From positions 1,304,001 to 1,368,000 of the forward strand of contig JAOTOL010001550.1 in NCBI GenBank assembly GCA_034440575.1: a stretch of DNA of 64,000 nt. The letters run 5' to 3'. Under the pieces are notes generated by a model, which was not told the DNA's origin, searched no databases, and was given only the letters and a program-made list of their open reading frames with translations. Source of the DNA: Imbricaverruca yamaguchii. Its lineage: Eukaryota > Arthropoda > Thecostraca > Neoverrucidae. Made by a program: the position numbers and the translations under genes. Positions 41,614 through 52,073 of this stretch are shown piece by piece (the first letter of the stretch is position 1; the number at the start of each line of letters is the position of its first letter).

Positions 41614-41630
41614 TGGCGCGGTCGGTGTGC
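41614..41630 (+). other. Putative tRNA primer-binding site
   Basis: TGGCGCGGTCGGTGTGC starts directly after the LTR. Elements of this class begin their primer-binding site with TGG complementary to the CCA end of a tRNA. Which tRNA is not determined. Confidence 0.55.
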
Positions 41631-41713
41631 TCATAGAGGGACAGTGCTCTCAGGGCAGACAGTTCGTGTGTGTGCGGAGTGTGGTGAACTATAGTGACTG
41701 ACCTGGAATCCAG

Positions 41714-43725
41714 GTGCCGAGGGGCGTGGACAGCGCAGAGGTGCCGCCAGGTACGGCGGTCGAAGAGCCAGCCACCAAGGCAAAGCCTTCGCCCGTGGAG
41801 CTGCTCACGCAGCTGGTGGCCCAGCAGCAGCAACAGCTGACCATGCTCATGGAACGTGGACTGTTTGGCCGCTCGCTCGCGGCGCCCGAGGCGCCGGGCC
41901 TGGCCGCACCTGCCGGCCCGCGAAAGGGCAACGCCGCTGAGCCAAATGACTGTGGCAGGCCAACCGACATGCGCGCCGGCAAGTATGGGCGCTGTGGTTC
42001 AGCTCCGCACACCGAAGAATGGCTCTGCAGGGCGCTGGGTCGCAGGTGTTCCCAGTGCAATGGAGAAAATCGCTTCTCTTCTGTCTGCCGCCAACGCAGT
42101 GACAGCGGCCGCCCGCGGCGCATGGCTAGTCCCGGACGCGGCCGCCAGGGTCAAGGTCGATCGACTGACAGTTCCGGAAGTCGTCGACAGGTGTCGCAAG
42201 TCAGCGGCGGAGATAGCAGGCGGCGAAAGTCGCGCCCGCCCCTGACGGCGGCAAGAAATCTGATCTCAGATGTGGTGCTAAGAGGGGTAAGATCCCGGCG
42301 TCCCAAGGTGCATCTGATGTTGCGGGGACCTAGTCGATCGACTTCAGACATCGTCTGGACGTCGGATGCTAAAGTAGCCTCTACCAGTAGCGAGCAAACT
42401 GGACATTTATCAGCGGGATTTGTTCCGTTCCTCAGACAAGCTGCATACGGCAGATAGGTGCGAAATCCCATGCCTGGGAACGTGTTACGCCACCCTTCAG
42501 CTCGGTGACGTCGTTCGCACCATAGCGGTGGCGGTTGTTCCGACACTGCACAGTGCCCTGCTATCGTGTCATGATTGTGTGAAGTTCCGGATCCTGCCTG
42601 CTGAATTTGCACAGCAGATCGGCAGCATCAGATGTGGATCAGTGACCGAGGTCGCAGATAATGGTACCCGGCCGAAGATCAACTGGACTCGGACGCCGGA
42701 ACCGCCGCCGAGCCGCAGGGTACGGTCCCGGCTGGTCAGCACACAGCAAGGCAGGCTGTGTCTCGGCAGTCCCCCCCCCCTCTCCGCGTGGGACGACGTA
42801 CGTCAGGGCGTGCCGTCCGTGGAGGTTCGGATGCAACATTGTGTTGCCATGAAGAATGCCTTTCCACGGGTGTTCGACACGTCGAAGTTGCGGGAGATGG
42901 CAGGCGGACCAACGAAGATCGAGCTAACGGAGGATGCAACACCAACCGCTCTCTCAACGGCTCGCAGAATCCCATTCTGCAGGAAGGAGGACGTTTGTTC
43001 TCAGCTAGAGGAGGTGATGTCAAAGGTCATCGAGCCGGTGGGAAATCCCTGTATGACCAACGCAGTCGATGCGCCCGAAAGCCCAAATAACCAACCAACC
43101 AACCAGTGGGACACCCGAGGGCATGGTGCCATTCCATCGTGCCAGTGGCCAATCGATCTGAAGACGGTACGGTATCTAGATGTTGCCTGAGGGTGGACTT
43201 CATCTGGCTCAACCGTTTCTTGAAGATACCTGCGTACCCGGTGCGGTCCCCGCAGGATGTCGTGGCGTCGATGGGCCGGGGCGCCGTCTACTTCACCAAA
43301 CTTGACAGCAAGTCTGAGCATCATCAGATCGCCATCCGTGAAGAGGATCATGATCTCACGACCTTCATCACGCCCTGGGGCCGCTTCAGATTCAAGCGCG
43401 CCAGTATGGGCCTGATCTCTTCTGGTGACGAATATAACCGACGGGGGAGAGGACGCAGCGCTTGGCGATTTGCCGAACACATGTAAGGTGGTGGACGACC
43501 TGCAGGCGTTCGACAAGGACTACAGCCAGCACATCCGCCGTGTGTGGAAGCTGCCGCAGAGGTATGACAGTATCACACTCAACCCAGTATCACACTCACA
43601 GTATCACACTCAACTCAGAGAAGTGCGCCTTCGCTAAGTTAGAAGTGAACTTTTCCGGATTCCAGATCGGCGTATCCGGCTACACCATGGACACGAAGAA
43701 GCTCCGGATCATCGCCGAGTTCCCG
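41714..43725 (+). pseudogene. Gypsy gag, protease and N-terminal RT, frameshifted
   Basis: The first frame (41714-42457) has a Gln-rich segment, LLTQLVAQQQQQLTMLMER, followed by zinc-knuckle-like CGRCGSAPHTEEWLC and CSQCNGENRFSSVC. The frame at 42420-43190 holds a protease remnant (ATLQLGDVVRTIAVAVVPTL, SCHDCVKFRILPAEF) without a clear DTG active site. The segment before RT, VFDTSKLREMAGGP and LSTARRIPF, is typical of gypsy pol. RT continues in the frame from 43106 with YFTKLDSKSEHHQI, TTFITPWGRFRFKRASMGL and GDEYNRRG, then KVVDDLQAFDKDY (the catalytic YVDD-like box, here VVDD) and VSGYTMDTKKLRIIAEFP. Several frameshifts and short duplications (near 43570-43615) inactivate it. Confidence 0.82.
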
Positions 43726-43835
43726 ACATGCGCTGCACACCTCGCCGCAGCGTCCGCCAACTCGTTTTCCAGCAATTCCAACGTGGCCAGGAAGCCAACA
43801 CATTTCGCTAACTACCCGCCGCCAGTTCGCAGGTC
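43720..43835 (-). pseudogene. Antisense LINE RNase H fragment inside gypsy
   Basis: The minus strand reads VVSEMCWLPGHVGIAG and, after a one-base shift, ENELADAAARCAA. This is the RNase H block of Jockey/I-like LINEs (CWxPGHVGIxGNExADAAA). It lies exactly where the gypsy RT/RNase H/integrase core is missing, so it was either inserted there or captured during repair of the deletion. Confidence 0.65.
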
Positions 43836-43839
43836 GGCG

Positions 43840-44400
43840 CACCCGAAATGTTCTGCAAAGGTGGGGTGTTGGGTATCAGATCTCCATGCCGCACTTTTCC
43901 CGGTCCAACTGACACCCGAAAGCCGCGGTGAAGGCGGCGGAGAGGCTCGTCATGAAGACAATGATGGACGACAACCTCAACACCTACGCGTTTGCGCACG
44001 GCTTGCTCGAGCTGCGCAACACACCAAGAACGGACGGCCGCTCGCTATCAAAGGTGGTATATGGTCATCCGCTACGGTCAGCAGTGCCGGCGCGTCTCCG
44101 TGCATTCGCCAGAGTCTGACAGAAGGCAGCCGACCTCTGCGACAAGAAAGCTGAGGACAGGACACGCAGCGGAGCAGTATGACTCCTCGCCACGCCTGCA
44201 GCGTTCTCTGCGTCCGGCCAGGATGTCCTGCTCCAGGGCGAAAGGTCGGGTCTGTGGAACCGGCCCGGCACAGTCGTAGCGGTCGTGCGACTATGTCATC
44301 CGCCTGCCCAGCGGTCGAGCATACTGGCGGAGCTGCCGGTACCTCCGACCCCTCCACCCTCTGGTGACCGTCTCTATCGCGCCACAGCGCCACTACGCCA
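43840..44400 (+). pseudogene. Gypsy integrase C-terminal relic
   Basis: Frames give VGYQISMPHFSR, then AAVKAAERLVMKTM, LLELRNTPRTDGRSLSKVVYG, HPLRSAVPARLRAFA, QKAADLCDKKAED and a C-terminal segment with SGLWNRPGTVVAV. This order is the end of the gypsy integrase core and its C-terminal domain. The DDE core upstream is absent and stops and frameshifts occur. Confidence 0.72.
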
Positions 44401-44796
44401 GTAGCGACCGGCAGCAGCCCGCCGAGGCTCTCCAGGTCGGTCTGCAGCAGCACGACACTCCTTCACGAAGGCCAGCAGGGCGTCCTGCAGGAATCTTCGA
44501 CAGTTCTCGCCGACGAGAGACGAACGGCGGCCAGGACGCCGCCTGTCGACACCAGGCAGCCGATGGCGGCTTGGACAAGATCGCCGGTGAGGTGACCCCA
44601 GTGGTGCCCGAGTGCCGAGACATGGGACTCGCCGTCGCCGAAGGCCAAGTCGCACGGTAGTGACCTGAGGCGGGACGACGTACCACAATGTGTAGCCAGT
44701 ACTGGTGGTGCTCGGCAGTGTCGGCATCAGTGCTATCGTACCTGTGCGCGACTTGTCAGACGCAGATGAGTCGAGTGATTGTGCGTCTTGGGGAGT
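44401..44796 (+). other. Gypsy 3' internal region
   Basis: No further coding match was recognised. TTGGGGAG at 44788-44795, just before the right LTR, could be the polypurine tract. Confidence 0.45.
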
Positions 44797-44976
44797 TGTG
44801 TGGCTATGGAGACTTACTGACTCGCTGCCATATTCCCACCGAATATGGCAGTCCAAGAAAATGTGGGTTCCGCCGCCCACGAATAAACAGTCTAACCCCG
44901 GAAGCCGCAGCGTTTGAACCGTCCCAACCATCTGAGTTGGAATCATTTTGAGTTCCATCCAATACGAGATATAACA
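44797..44976 (+). repeat. 3' LTR of the Ty3/gypsy element
   Basis: 180 bp, begins TGTGTGGCTATGGAGACTT and ends GATATAACA, colinear with the left LTR with scattered substitutions and small indels. Confidence 0.88.
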
Positions 44977-45880
44977 GTATGTACAATTGTACGTAAATGC
45001 AGAAATACGTAAGTAAAAATGTACGTAGTGCGCATTACCCTAGTGTAAATGTGCTTACATGGAAAAGTACACACGAGTAAACGTGTGTGAATTCAAATGT
45101 AAGTAAACGGGTGTGCGTACTGACAGCAAATGTACATAGGTGTAAAGGTACGTAAGCGCAAAGGTACATGAGCGCAAAAGTACGCCAGAGCAAATGTGTA
45201 CAAATGCAAACTTACGTAACCCATGCGCAAGTGTATGCATGATAGAGGGACGTAAGCGAATGCACGTATCCAAACGTACGTGTTTCAGATGTACGTGCTT
45301 TAAGTGCGCGTAAGAAAATGTACGTATGCACAAAAATAAGTATGGCAAATGTAGGTAAGCACAGATATGCCTGAGTTCAGAAATGCGCAAACCAAATGTA
45401 CTCATGGCATACGTACGTAAGAGAAAATGTACAAAAGAAGGGCAAATGTAGGTATGGCATATGTACCCAGACAAATGTTCGCAAACGCGAAAGTATGCAT
45501 ACGTAAGTATACGTACATTGATTCATGCTTACATTTGATCTCGCATATTTTCACATTTGTGTAAATTTGCTCTTAAATACTTTTACGTTTACCTACATTT
45601 GCGCCTGCATACATTTATGTCTACGTACCTTTGCTCATGCGTACATTTGCACAACCATGCATTTGCGCTTAGGTACATTTGTGCATATGTACATTTGCGC
45701 ATACGCACTGATGTATTCTTGCGCTTATGTGCATTTGCGGATAGGTACATTTGAGCATTCGTCCATTTTCCGTACGTACATTTGCACTTGGGAACATTTG
45801 TCATACGTGCATCTGCGCTTGCATACATCTGCTTACGGACATTTGGGTGCGCACATCTGCCATGCGCACATTTGACACTG
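44977..45880. repeat. 16-bp tandem array, right part with orientation switch
   Basis: Up to about 45520 the unit has the same orientation as the left part (GCAAATGTACGTAAG-like). From about 45525 to 45880 the units are reverse complemented (GTACATTTGCGCATA-like). The opposed arrays could pair as a long hairpin, as in foldback elements. Confidence 0.8.
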
Positions 45881-45948
45881 TCTCTTACACTGTCGCACTG
45901 ACACTGACCTGGCATTATTCTGCCATTGTGGTATGTGACACTGTCCGT

Positions 45949-46298
45949 GCTCCTTAGGTCAATGGCTGCTGTACCTGGATATATATAGGTCTGTTGGTAT
46001 GTGTCACCGTGTCCGTGTTCCCGAGGTGATGGTAGCTCGGTATGGATATCTGGGTTTGTTGGAATGTGGCACTGTCCGTGCTCCTCAGGTGATGGCTGCT
46101 CGGTATTTATATATTGGTCTGCTGGTATGTGACACTATGTCCGTGCTCCTCAGGTGATGAATGCTCTACCTGGATATCTAGGTCTGCTGGAACGTGACAC
46201 TGTGTCTGTGCTCCACATGTGAATGGCTGCTCTACCTGGATATATAGGTATGTTGGTAGGTAACACTGTGTCCGTGCTCCTCAGGTGAATGGGTGCTG
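45949..46298 (+). repeat. 65-bp tandem repeat carrying the splice acceptor
   Basis: Six units with periods of 63-68 bp. Each contains GTCCGTGCTCCTCAG or a variant followed by GTGAATGG/GTGATGG. The last unit is the real 3' splice site of the receptor exon and includes the first 13 or so exonic bases. The upstream look-alikes have AG at 45957, 46025, 46088 and 46153. The one at 46218 has lost it (ACAT). Confidence 0.85.
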
Positions 46299-47405
46299 GG
46301 TTTGACCATGTGCCGGATCTGGCTGATCGTCGACTACATCGCATCAACGGCGTCCATCCTGAACCTGTGCATACTCAGTCTGGACCGCTATTGGAGCATC
46401 ACCACGCCGCTCAAGTACCTGTGTCGCCGCACCAAACGGCGCGCGCTGTCCATGATCGGCAGCGTGTGGTTCGTCTCGTGCAGCTGGATATGGCCGGTGG
46501 TGTTCTGGGACTGGCTGGTGGCCACGCCCACCGAGTCGGAGGTCACCACCAGCTGCGAGACGGGCTTCGCGCAGAACTGGGTGTTCAAGCTGGTGGCTGC
46601 CGTGTTCAACTTCTACATACCATGGGTGTCGATGATGTACCTGTACGTGCGCATGTTCGCCACCATCCGGCAGCGGTCGAAGCTGGAGGTGGGCCGCTTC
46701 AACCTCGCCTCGCGCAAGCCGTACAGCGGGCCGCGCGAGGCGGGCGAGTCGGCGGCGCGGCCGGGCGCTCGTCGGCGGCCCGGCCGGCGGCTGGCGGCGT
46801 CGTGCGCCGACGCGCCCAGCTACGGCAACCTGATCCTGCTGACGCTGCCCGACGTCAGCGGGCTGGTGCAGTACGTGGGGAGGTACGACGGCGTGCGCGT
46901 GCGCATCGAGCTGGCAGACGAGGAGCCGGCCGCCGGCGCGTGCCGCGCCTTCCCCGCCGACGGCACGTTCGTCACGGCCGGCGCCGACTCGCGGCCGACC
47001 CACGCGCCGCCCGCCGGCTCGCCGACGCCGCTGCGCGGCTCGCCCTCGCGCGCCGGCCCGCCGGCGCCACAGTCGGCGCCGTCCTCCGGTGGCAATATCA
47101 TTCTGCAGCGCGAGAAGAAGGCCGCCATCCAGCTGGGCGTCATCATGGGCGCGTTCATCCTCTGCTGGCTGCCGTACAGCGTGCTGTTCGTGGCCGTGGC
47201 CGTGTGCGGAGACTGCGTGAACGAGAATGTCTACATGTGCGCCATCTGGTTGGGTTACCTGAACTCGTCACTCAACCCTGTGCTCTACCCGTTGTGCAAT
47301 GCAAACTTTAAGCGCGCATTTAAGCGCATGCTGTGCTGCAAGCGCGAAGAGACGCGACCCAACTTGTCGACAACACAGCCCTTCAGACATCGGTGCATCG
47401 GCTGA
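46285..47405 (+). CDS. Histamine H1-like GPCR, terminal exon (TM3-TM7)
   Basis: Continues from the TM2 exon in phase 1. TM3 starts at the conserved Cys in TMCRIW and has VDYIASTAS with the amine-binding Asp (GAC 46332-46334) and the DRY box (from 46383). TM4 is near 46440-46520. The second extracellular loop has the disulphide Cys (SCETGF). TM5 reads VFKLVAAVFNFYIP, with Lys and Asn at the positions that H1 receptors use for histamine. The third intracellular loop is about 150 residues, GC-rich and Ala/Pro/Arg-rich. TM6 has CWLPY (47163-47177). TM7 has WLGYLNSSLNPVLY (NPxxY Asn at 47274), then PLCNANFKRAFKRMLCCK, a helix 8 with possible palmitoylated cysteines. Stop TGA at 47403. Wording in TM3, TM5 and TM7 is closest to histamine H1, with muscarinic and other amine receptors next. 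Position 6.52 is Ser, not Phe. The ligand is inferred. Confidence 0.93.
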
Positions 47406-48383
47406 CATAAGTATAATGCGTGTGACAGGCCGACGGAATACGTGGTGTTCTCCTCCACGGGCAGCCAAGCTGCCAGATCAGTGAGCGAGAGTGACTTTGA
47501 AGCTCCACGCGTCCATCATGCTGCTGATCGCACAGTCATAGTGTCAAGCACACGTCGACTGACAATAGTACAATGTCTGTGCTGATTAGCCAAATACATG
47601 TTCACTATTTTGAGATGCATATTCATTGGTTTGATTTTTTCAGTGGTTGTTTTCATGTTGCAGAGGTTGTTGTATGAAAGAGGTTGTTTTCATGAGGTAA
47701 AGCTGGTGAAACTGGGTTGTCGCTCAACTGGATGCACCACTAGTATGTGAATTTGTCTTCCCTGGTTACAGATTTGGGCAGGTCTATCTAGTCGGATCAA
47801 TACATCACCATTATCCCTTTCCTTAATTCCACCTAATTACAACGCAGTCAGCGACGGCAGATCCACATTCGTCGTCCGCAAGCCCGTTCTCTCCTGTCTG
47901 AATCAGGCCGACGGTTGTGATCTGAACGTCTTTCTCTCGTGGTGACAATTAGCCCGACCTCTATTTCCGGCGAGGAAGCCTGAGCTCTTGCTGGCAGCAG
48001 CGGCGCCCACGCGTCGGCGTATTTTCCACGGCGCGTGGTAATATGAAGTACGGCTCGGTTGAATAGTCTCCGCCAGCTGATTGCGTCCGACGGTAGCCGG
48101 CTGGCGCAGACTGATCTGATTGATGATAGTCTTTACGAGAGTGAGTGCCGCAGGTCTCGGCACAGGCACATGCACACTACTTCCCTGTCGCTGGTCTCCC
48201 AGCGTCGGGCTAGCTGTGATAGCAGTGTACGAGTGGTTGGAATAACAACAGCCAATTACAGTTTGTATCTCTCCATGAATAATTGCTATGGAGATGACAG
48301 TGAGGGTCACTAAACGGTGCATCTGGAGCACAGATATAAGAAAATAAATGAAGCAATGTTGCGCACTTGCATCGTTACGATGG
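47406..48383 (+). other. 3' untranslated region or 3' flank of the receptor
   Basis: No coding signal. AATAAA at 48343-48348 is a possible polyadenylation signal about 940 bp after the stop, but no downstream evidence fixes the transcript end. Confidence 0.4.
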
Positions 48384-49205
48384 GAGGAGTAGCCGACTCT
48401 CCTCCGGTATGCCGGGAGGAGTAGCCGACTCTCCTCCGGCATGCCGGGAGAAGCCGCTGACTCTCCTCCGGTATGCCGGGAGGAGCAGCTGACTCTCCTC
48501 CGGTATGCTGGGAGGAGAAGCTGACTTTCCTCCGGTATGCCGGGAGAAGCAGCTGACTCTCCTCCGGTATGCCAGGAGAAGCCGCTGACTCTCCTCCGGT
48601 ATGCCGGGAGGAGCAGCTGACTCTCCTCCGGTATGCCGGGGGGGGAGCAGCTGACTTTCCTCCGGTATGCCGGGAGGAGCAGCTGACTCTCCTCCGGTAT
48701 GCTGGGAGGAGAAGCTGACTCTCCTCCGGTATGCCGGGAGGAGCAGCTGACTCTCCTCCGGTATGCCGGGAGGAGCAGCTGGCTATCCTCCGGTATGCCG
48801 GGAGGAGCAGCTGGCTATCCTCCGGTATGCCGGGGGGAGCAGCTGACTTTCCTCCGGTATGCCGGGAGGAGCAGCTGGCTATCCTCCGGTATGCCGGGAG
48901 GAGCAGCTGGCTATCCTCCGGTATGCCGGGGGGAGCAGCTGACTCTCCTACGGTATGCCGGGAGGAGCAGCTGGCTATCCTCCGGTATGCCGGGGGAGCA
49001 GCTGACTTTCCTCCGGTATGCCGGGAGGAGCAGCTGACTCTCCTACGGTATGCCGGGAGGAGCAGCTGGCTATCCTTCGGTATGCCGGGAGGAGCAGCTG
49101 ACTCTCCTACGGTATGCCGGGAGGAGCAGCTGGCTATCCTCCGGTATGCCGGGGGGAGCAGCTGACTCTCCTCCGGTATGCTGGGAGGAGCAGCTGGCTA
49201 TCCTC
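48384..49205. repeat. 32-bp hairpin-forming minisatellite
   Basis: About 25 copies of a 32-bp unit. Each contains CCGGGAGGAG, then CAGCTGACT, then CTCCTCCGG. The outer blocks are complementary apart from one bulged G, so every unit can fold into a 9-bp stem. Unit variants (GAAGCCGC, GGGGGGAGC) are scattered. Frames across it are artefacts. Confidence 0.9.
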
Positions 49206-49918
<713 letters not shown>

Positions 49919-50220
49919 CAGCATTATGAAGCTCGAACACACGTCCCAACGATTAATTTGTGCTTGCATTTGCATACACAGATACACCCACTTGAATGCA
50001 GTGGCTATACTACTGCCATCGCAATGATGTGAAAGTCCTTCAAGTCAACAGGCCACATCTGCAGAAGGTCACACTAAGGGTATAGACCTGTTGATGGTGA
50101 AAGGATGAGTGGTTCGTGGCACATGCGCTACCCAGGGGATCAGGTCAGCCATGGCGATATGCTCTCCATCCTAGATAGGATCGGGCTAAAGGCGTAGGCA
50201 GGTGTATTAGGGGGTCCAGT

Positions 50221-50260
50221 TAAACATAATAAACCACAGCACTGTGGTTTATTATGTTTA
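50221..50260. repeat. 40-bp palindrome
   Basis: TAAACATAATAAACCACAG, CA, then the exact complement of the first 19 bases. A perfect 19-bp stem with a 2-nt centre. No flanking tandem structure was seen. Confidence 0.92.
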
Positions 50261-50793
50261 ATACACAAGAATTAGTTGATGTGGATAGACTTCGTTCACT
50301 TCGCAAATTTGTAAAATTTCAGACCACTTTGCTGTACTTCATTTTTCCTTAGTCGACGTCATGCTGGATATTCTTGGTTCTGCGATCAATAATCAGGAAA
50401 TGAATAATCTGACAAGTGGTTTATCTCCATTTCTATCCATGTCGCGGCCCGTTGAGCAAAAAACGGGTAATCGACGAATTCTACCATCGAGAAATACGTA
50501 CATCTTGACATTTGCTCACTACAAGACAACATCTTGGGCGTTGAACACATTCTGGTAGGATATGGTCTACATAGGCTCTCGTCCTGCAGGGCGCCACCCG
50601 GGATTCTGAAGAAACGCGGGCAGGATGTGGATATACGCTGTCTACGATGCAATTGAGAAAAGTAACTGGTCCCACTGCGTACCCAAATATACCAATTCGT
50701 ACTACCTAAAAAGCCACCATGTTCTGGCGGTAAATCGGCTGCATCTAAATTTAGTAACATCGTAAATAATGCAGCACTGGCGCCGATTGGACA
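50261..50793. other. No gene recognised
   Basis: Between the palindrome and the GA-rich array. Nothing recognised. Confidence 0.4.
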
Positions 50794-52073
50794 CGAGAGA
50801 GAGAGAGAGAGGGGAGAGAGTGAGAATGAGAGAGAGAGAGACCGCGAGAGTGCGAGATAGAAAGAGCAAGATAGAGAGACAAAGAGAGCAAGAGAGAGAG
50901 AGTGAGAGAGAGCGAGAGAGAGGGAGCGAGAGAGAGAGGGAGCGAGAGAGAGGGAGCGAGAGGGAGAGCGAAAGAGAGGGAGCGAGAGAGAGCGAGAGAG
51001 AGCAAGAGAGAGCAAGAGAGAAAGAGAGCGAGAGAGCGAGAGACAGCGAGAGAGAGAGGGAGAGCGAGAGAGCGAGAGCGAGAGCGAGAGCGAGAGCGAG
51101 AGCGAGAGCGAGAGCGAGAGCGAGAGCGAGAGCGAGAGCGAGAGCGAGAGCGAGAGCGAGAGCGAGAGCGAGAGCGAGAGCGAGAGCGAGAGCGAGAGCG
51201 AGAGCGAGAGCGAGAGCGAGAGCGAGAGCGAGAGCGAGAGCGAGAGCGAGAGCGAGCGAGAGCGAGAGCGAGAGCGAGAGCGAGAGCGAGAGCGAGAGCG
51301 AGAGCGAGAGCGAGGCGAGAGCGAGAGCGAGAGCGAGAGCGAGAGCGAGAGCGAGAGCGAGAGCGAGAGCGAGAGCGAGAGCGAGAGCGAGAGCGAGCGA
51401 GAGTGAGAGCGAGCGAGAGCGAGAGCGAGAAAGCGAAAGCGAGAAAGCGAAAGCGGGAGAGAGCGAGAGCGAGAGAGAGAGCAAGAGGAGAGAGAGCGAG
51501 AGCGAGAGAGAGCGAGAGCGAGAGAGAGCGAGAGCGAGAGAGAGCGAGAGCGAGAGAGAGCGAGAGCGAGAGAGAGCGAGAGCGAGAGAGAGCGAGAGCG
51601 AGAGAGAGCGAGAGAGAGCGAGAGCGAGAGAGAGCGAGAGCGAGAGAGAGCGAGAGCGAGGGAGAGCGATAAATAGCGAGAGAGCGAGAGAGAGAGCGAG
51701 AGAGAGCGAGAGAGAGCGAGAGCGAGCGAGAGAGAGCGAGAGCGAGCGAGAGAGCGCGAGAGCGAGAGGGAGCGAGAGAGAGCGAGAGAGTGCGAGAGAC
51801 AGCGAGAGAGAGAGAGCGCGAGAGAGCGAGGGAGAGTAAGAGAGAGCGAGAGAGAGAGCGAGAGAGAGAGCGAGAGAGAGCGAAAGAGCGAGAGAGCGAG
51901 AGAGAGCAAGAGAGAGCGAGAGAGAGCGCGAGAGAGCGAGAGAGAGCGAGAGAACGGGAGAGAGCGAGAGAGAGCAAGAGAGAGCGAAAGAGAGCGAGAG
52001 AGAGAGAGCGAGAGAGAGCGAGAGAGGGAGCGAGAGAGAGAGAGAGCGAGAGAGAGAGCGAGAGAGAGAGAGA
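50794..52073. repeat. 1.3-kb (GAGAGC)n / (GA)n array
   Basis: Units of GAGAGC and AGCGAGAG with interspersed GA dinucleotides. The centre (51070-51400) is almost pure GAGAGC and the flanks are more mixed. The + strand is almost all purine with a C about every six or eight bases. All six frames stay open as Arg/Glu, Ser/Leu or Ala/Leu repeats, including a 507-codon minus frame, which I reject as a gene. Confidence 0.95.

Larger units (their letters stand above)
41431..44976 (+). mobile_element. Ty3/gypsy LTR retrotransposon, internally deleted
   Basis: Two direct LTRs (41431-41613 and 44797-44976) flank gag, protease, RT and integrase remnants in Ty3/gypsy order (integrase last). At 3.55 kb it is short. 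The RT C-terminal half, RNase H and integrase core are missing between about 43725 and 43845, where an antisense LINE fragment sits instead. The LTRs differ at many positions, roughly 80-85 % alike by eye, so the insertion is not recent. The flanks (ACGTATGTTT / GTATGTACAA) share GTATGT, a possible but imprecise target duplication. The element sits inside the 16-bp array. Confidence 0.88.
17552..46284 (+). other. 28.7-kb intron of the GPCR gene
   Basis: Inferred from matching phase and protein continuity between the TM2 exon and the exon starting TM3. The donor is GTAATT at 17552. The acceptor is TCCGTGCTCCTCAG ending at 46284. It is packed with mobile elements in both orientations (LINE, Ty3/gypsy, MITE, foldback) and minisatellites. 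No further coding exon of the receptor was seen inside, and none is needed for continuity. Alternative explanations are misassembly or an unseen exon. Confidence 0.7.

Noticed and set aside
41431..44976. Possible envelope gene making the gypsy element an errantivirus-like retrovirus
   Set aside because: No frame follows integrase before the right LTR that looks like an envelope protein, so it is treated as a plain retrotransposon.
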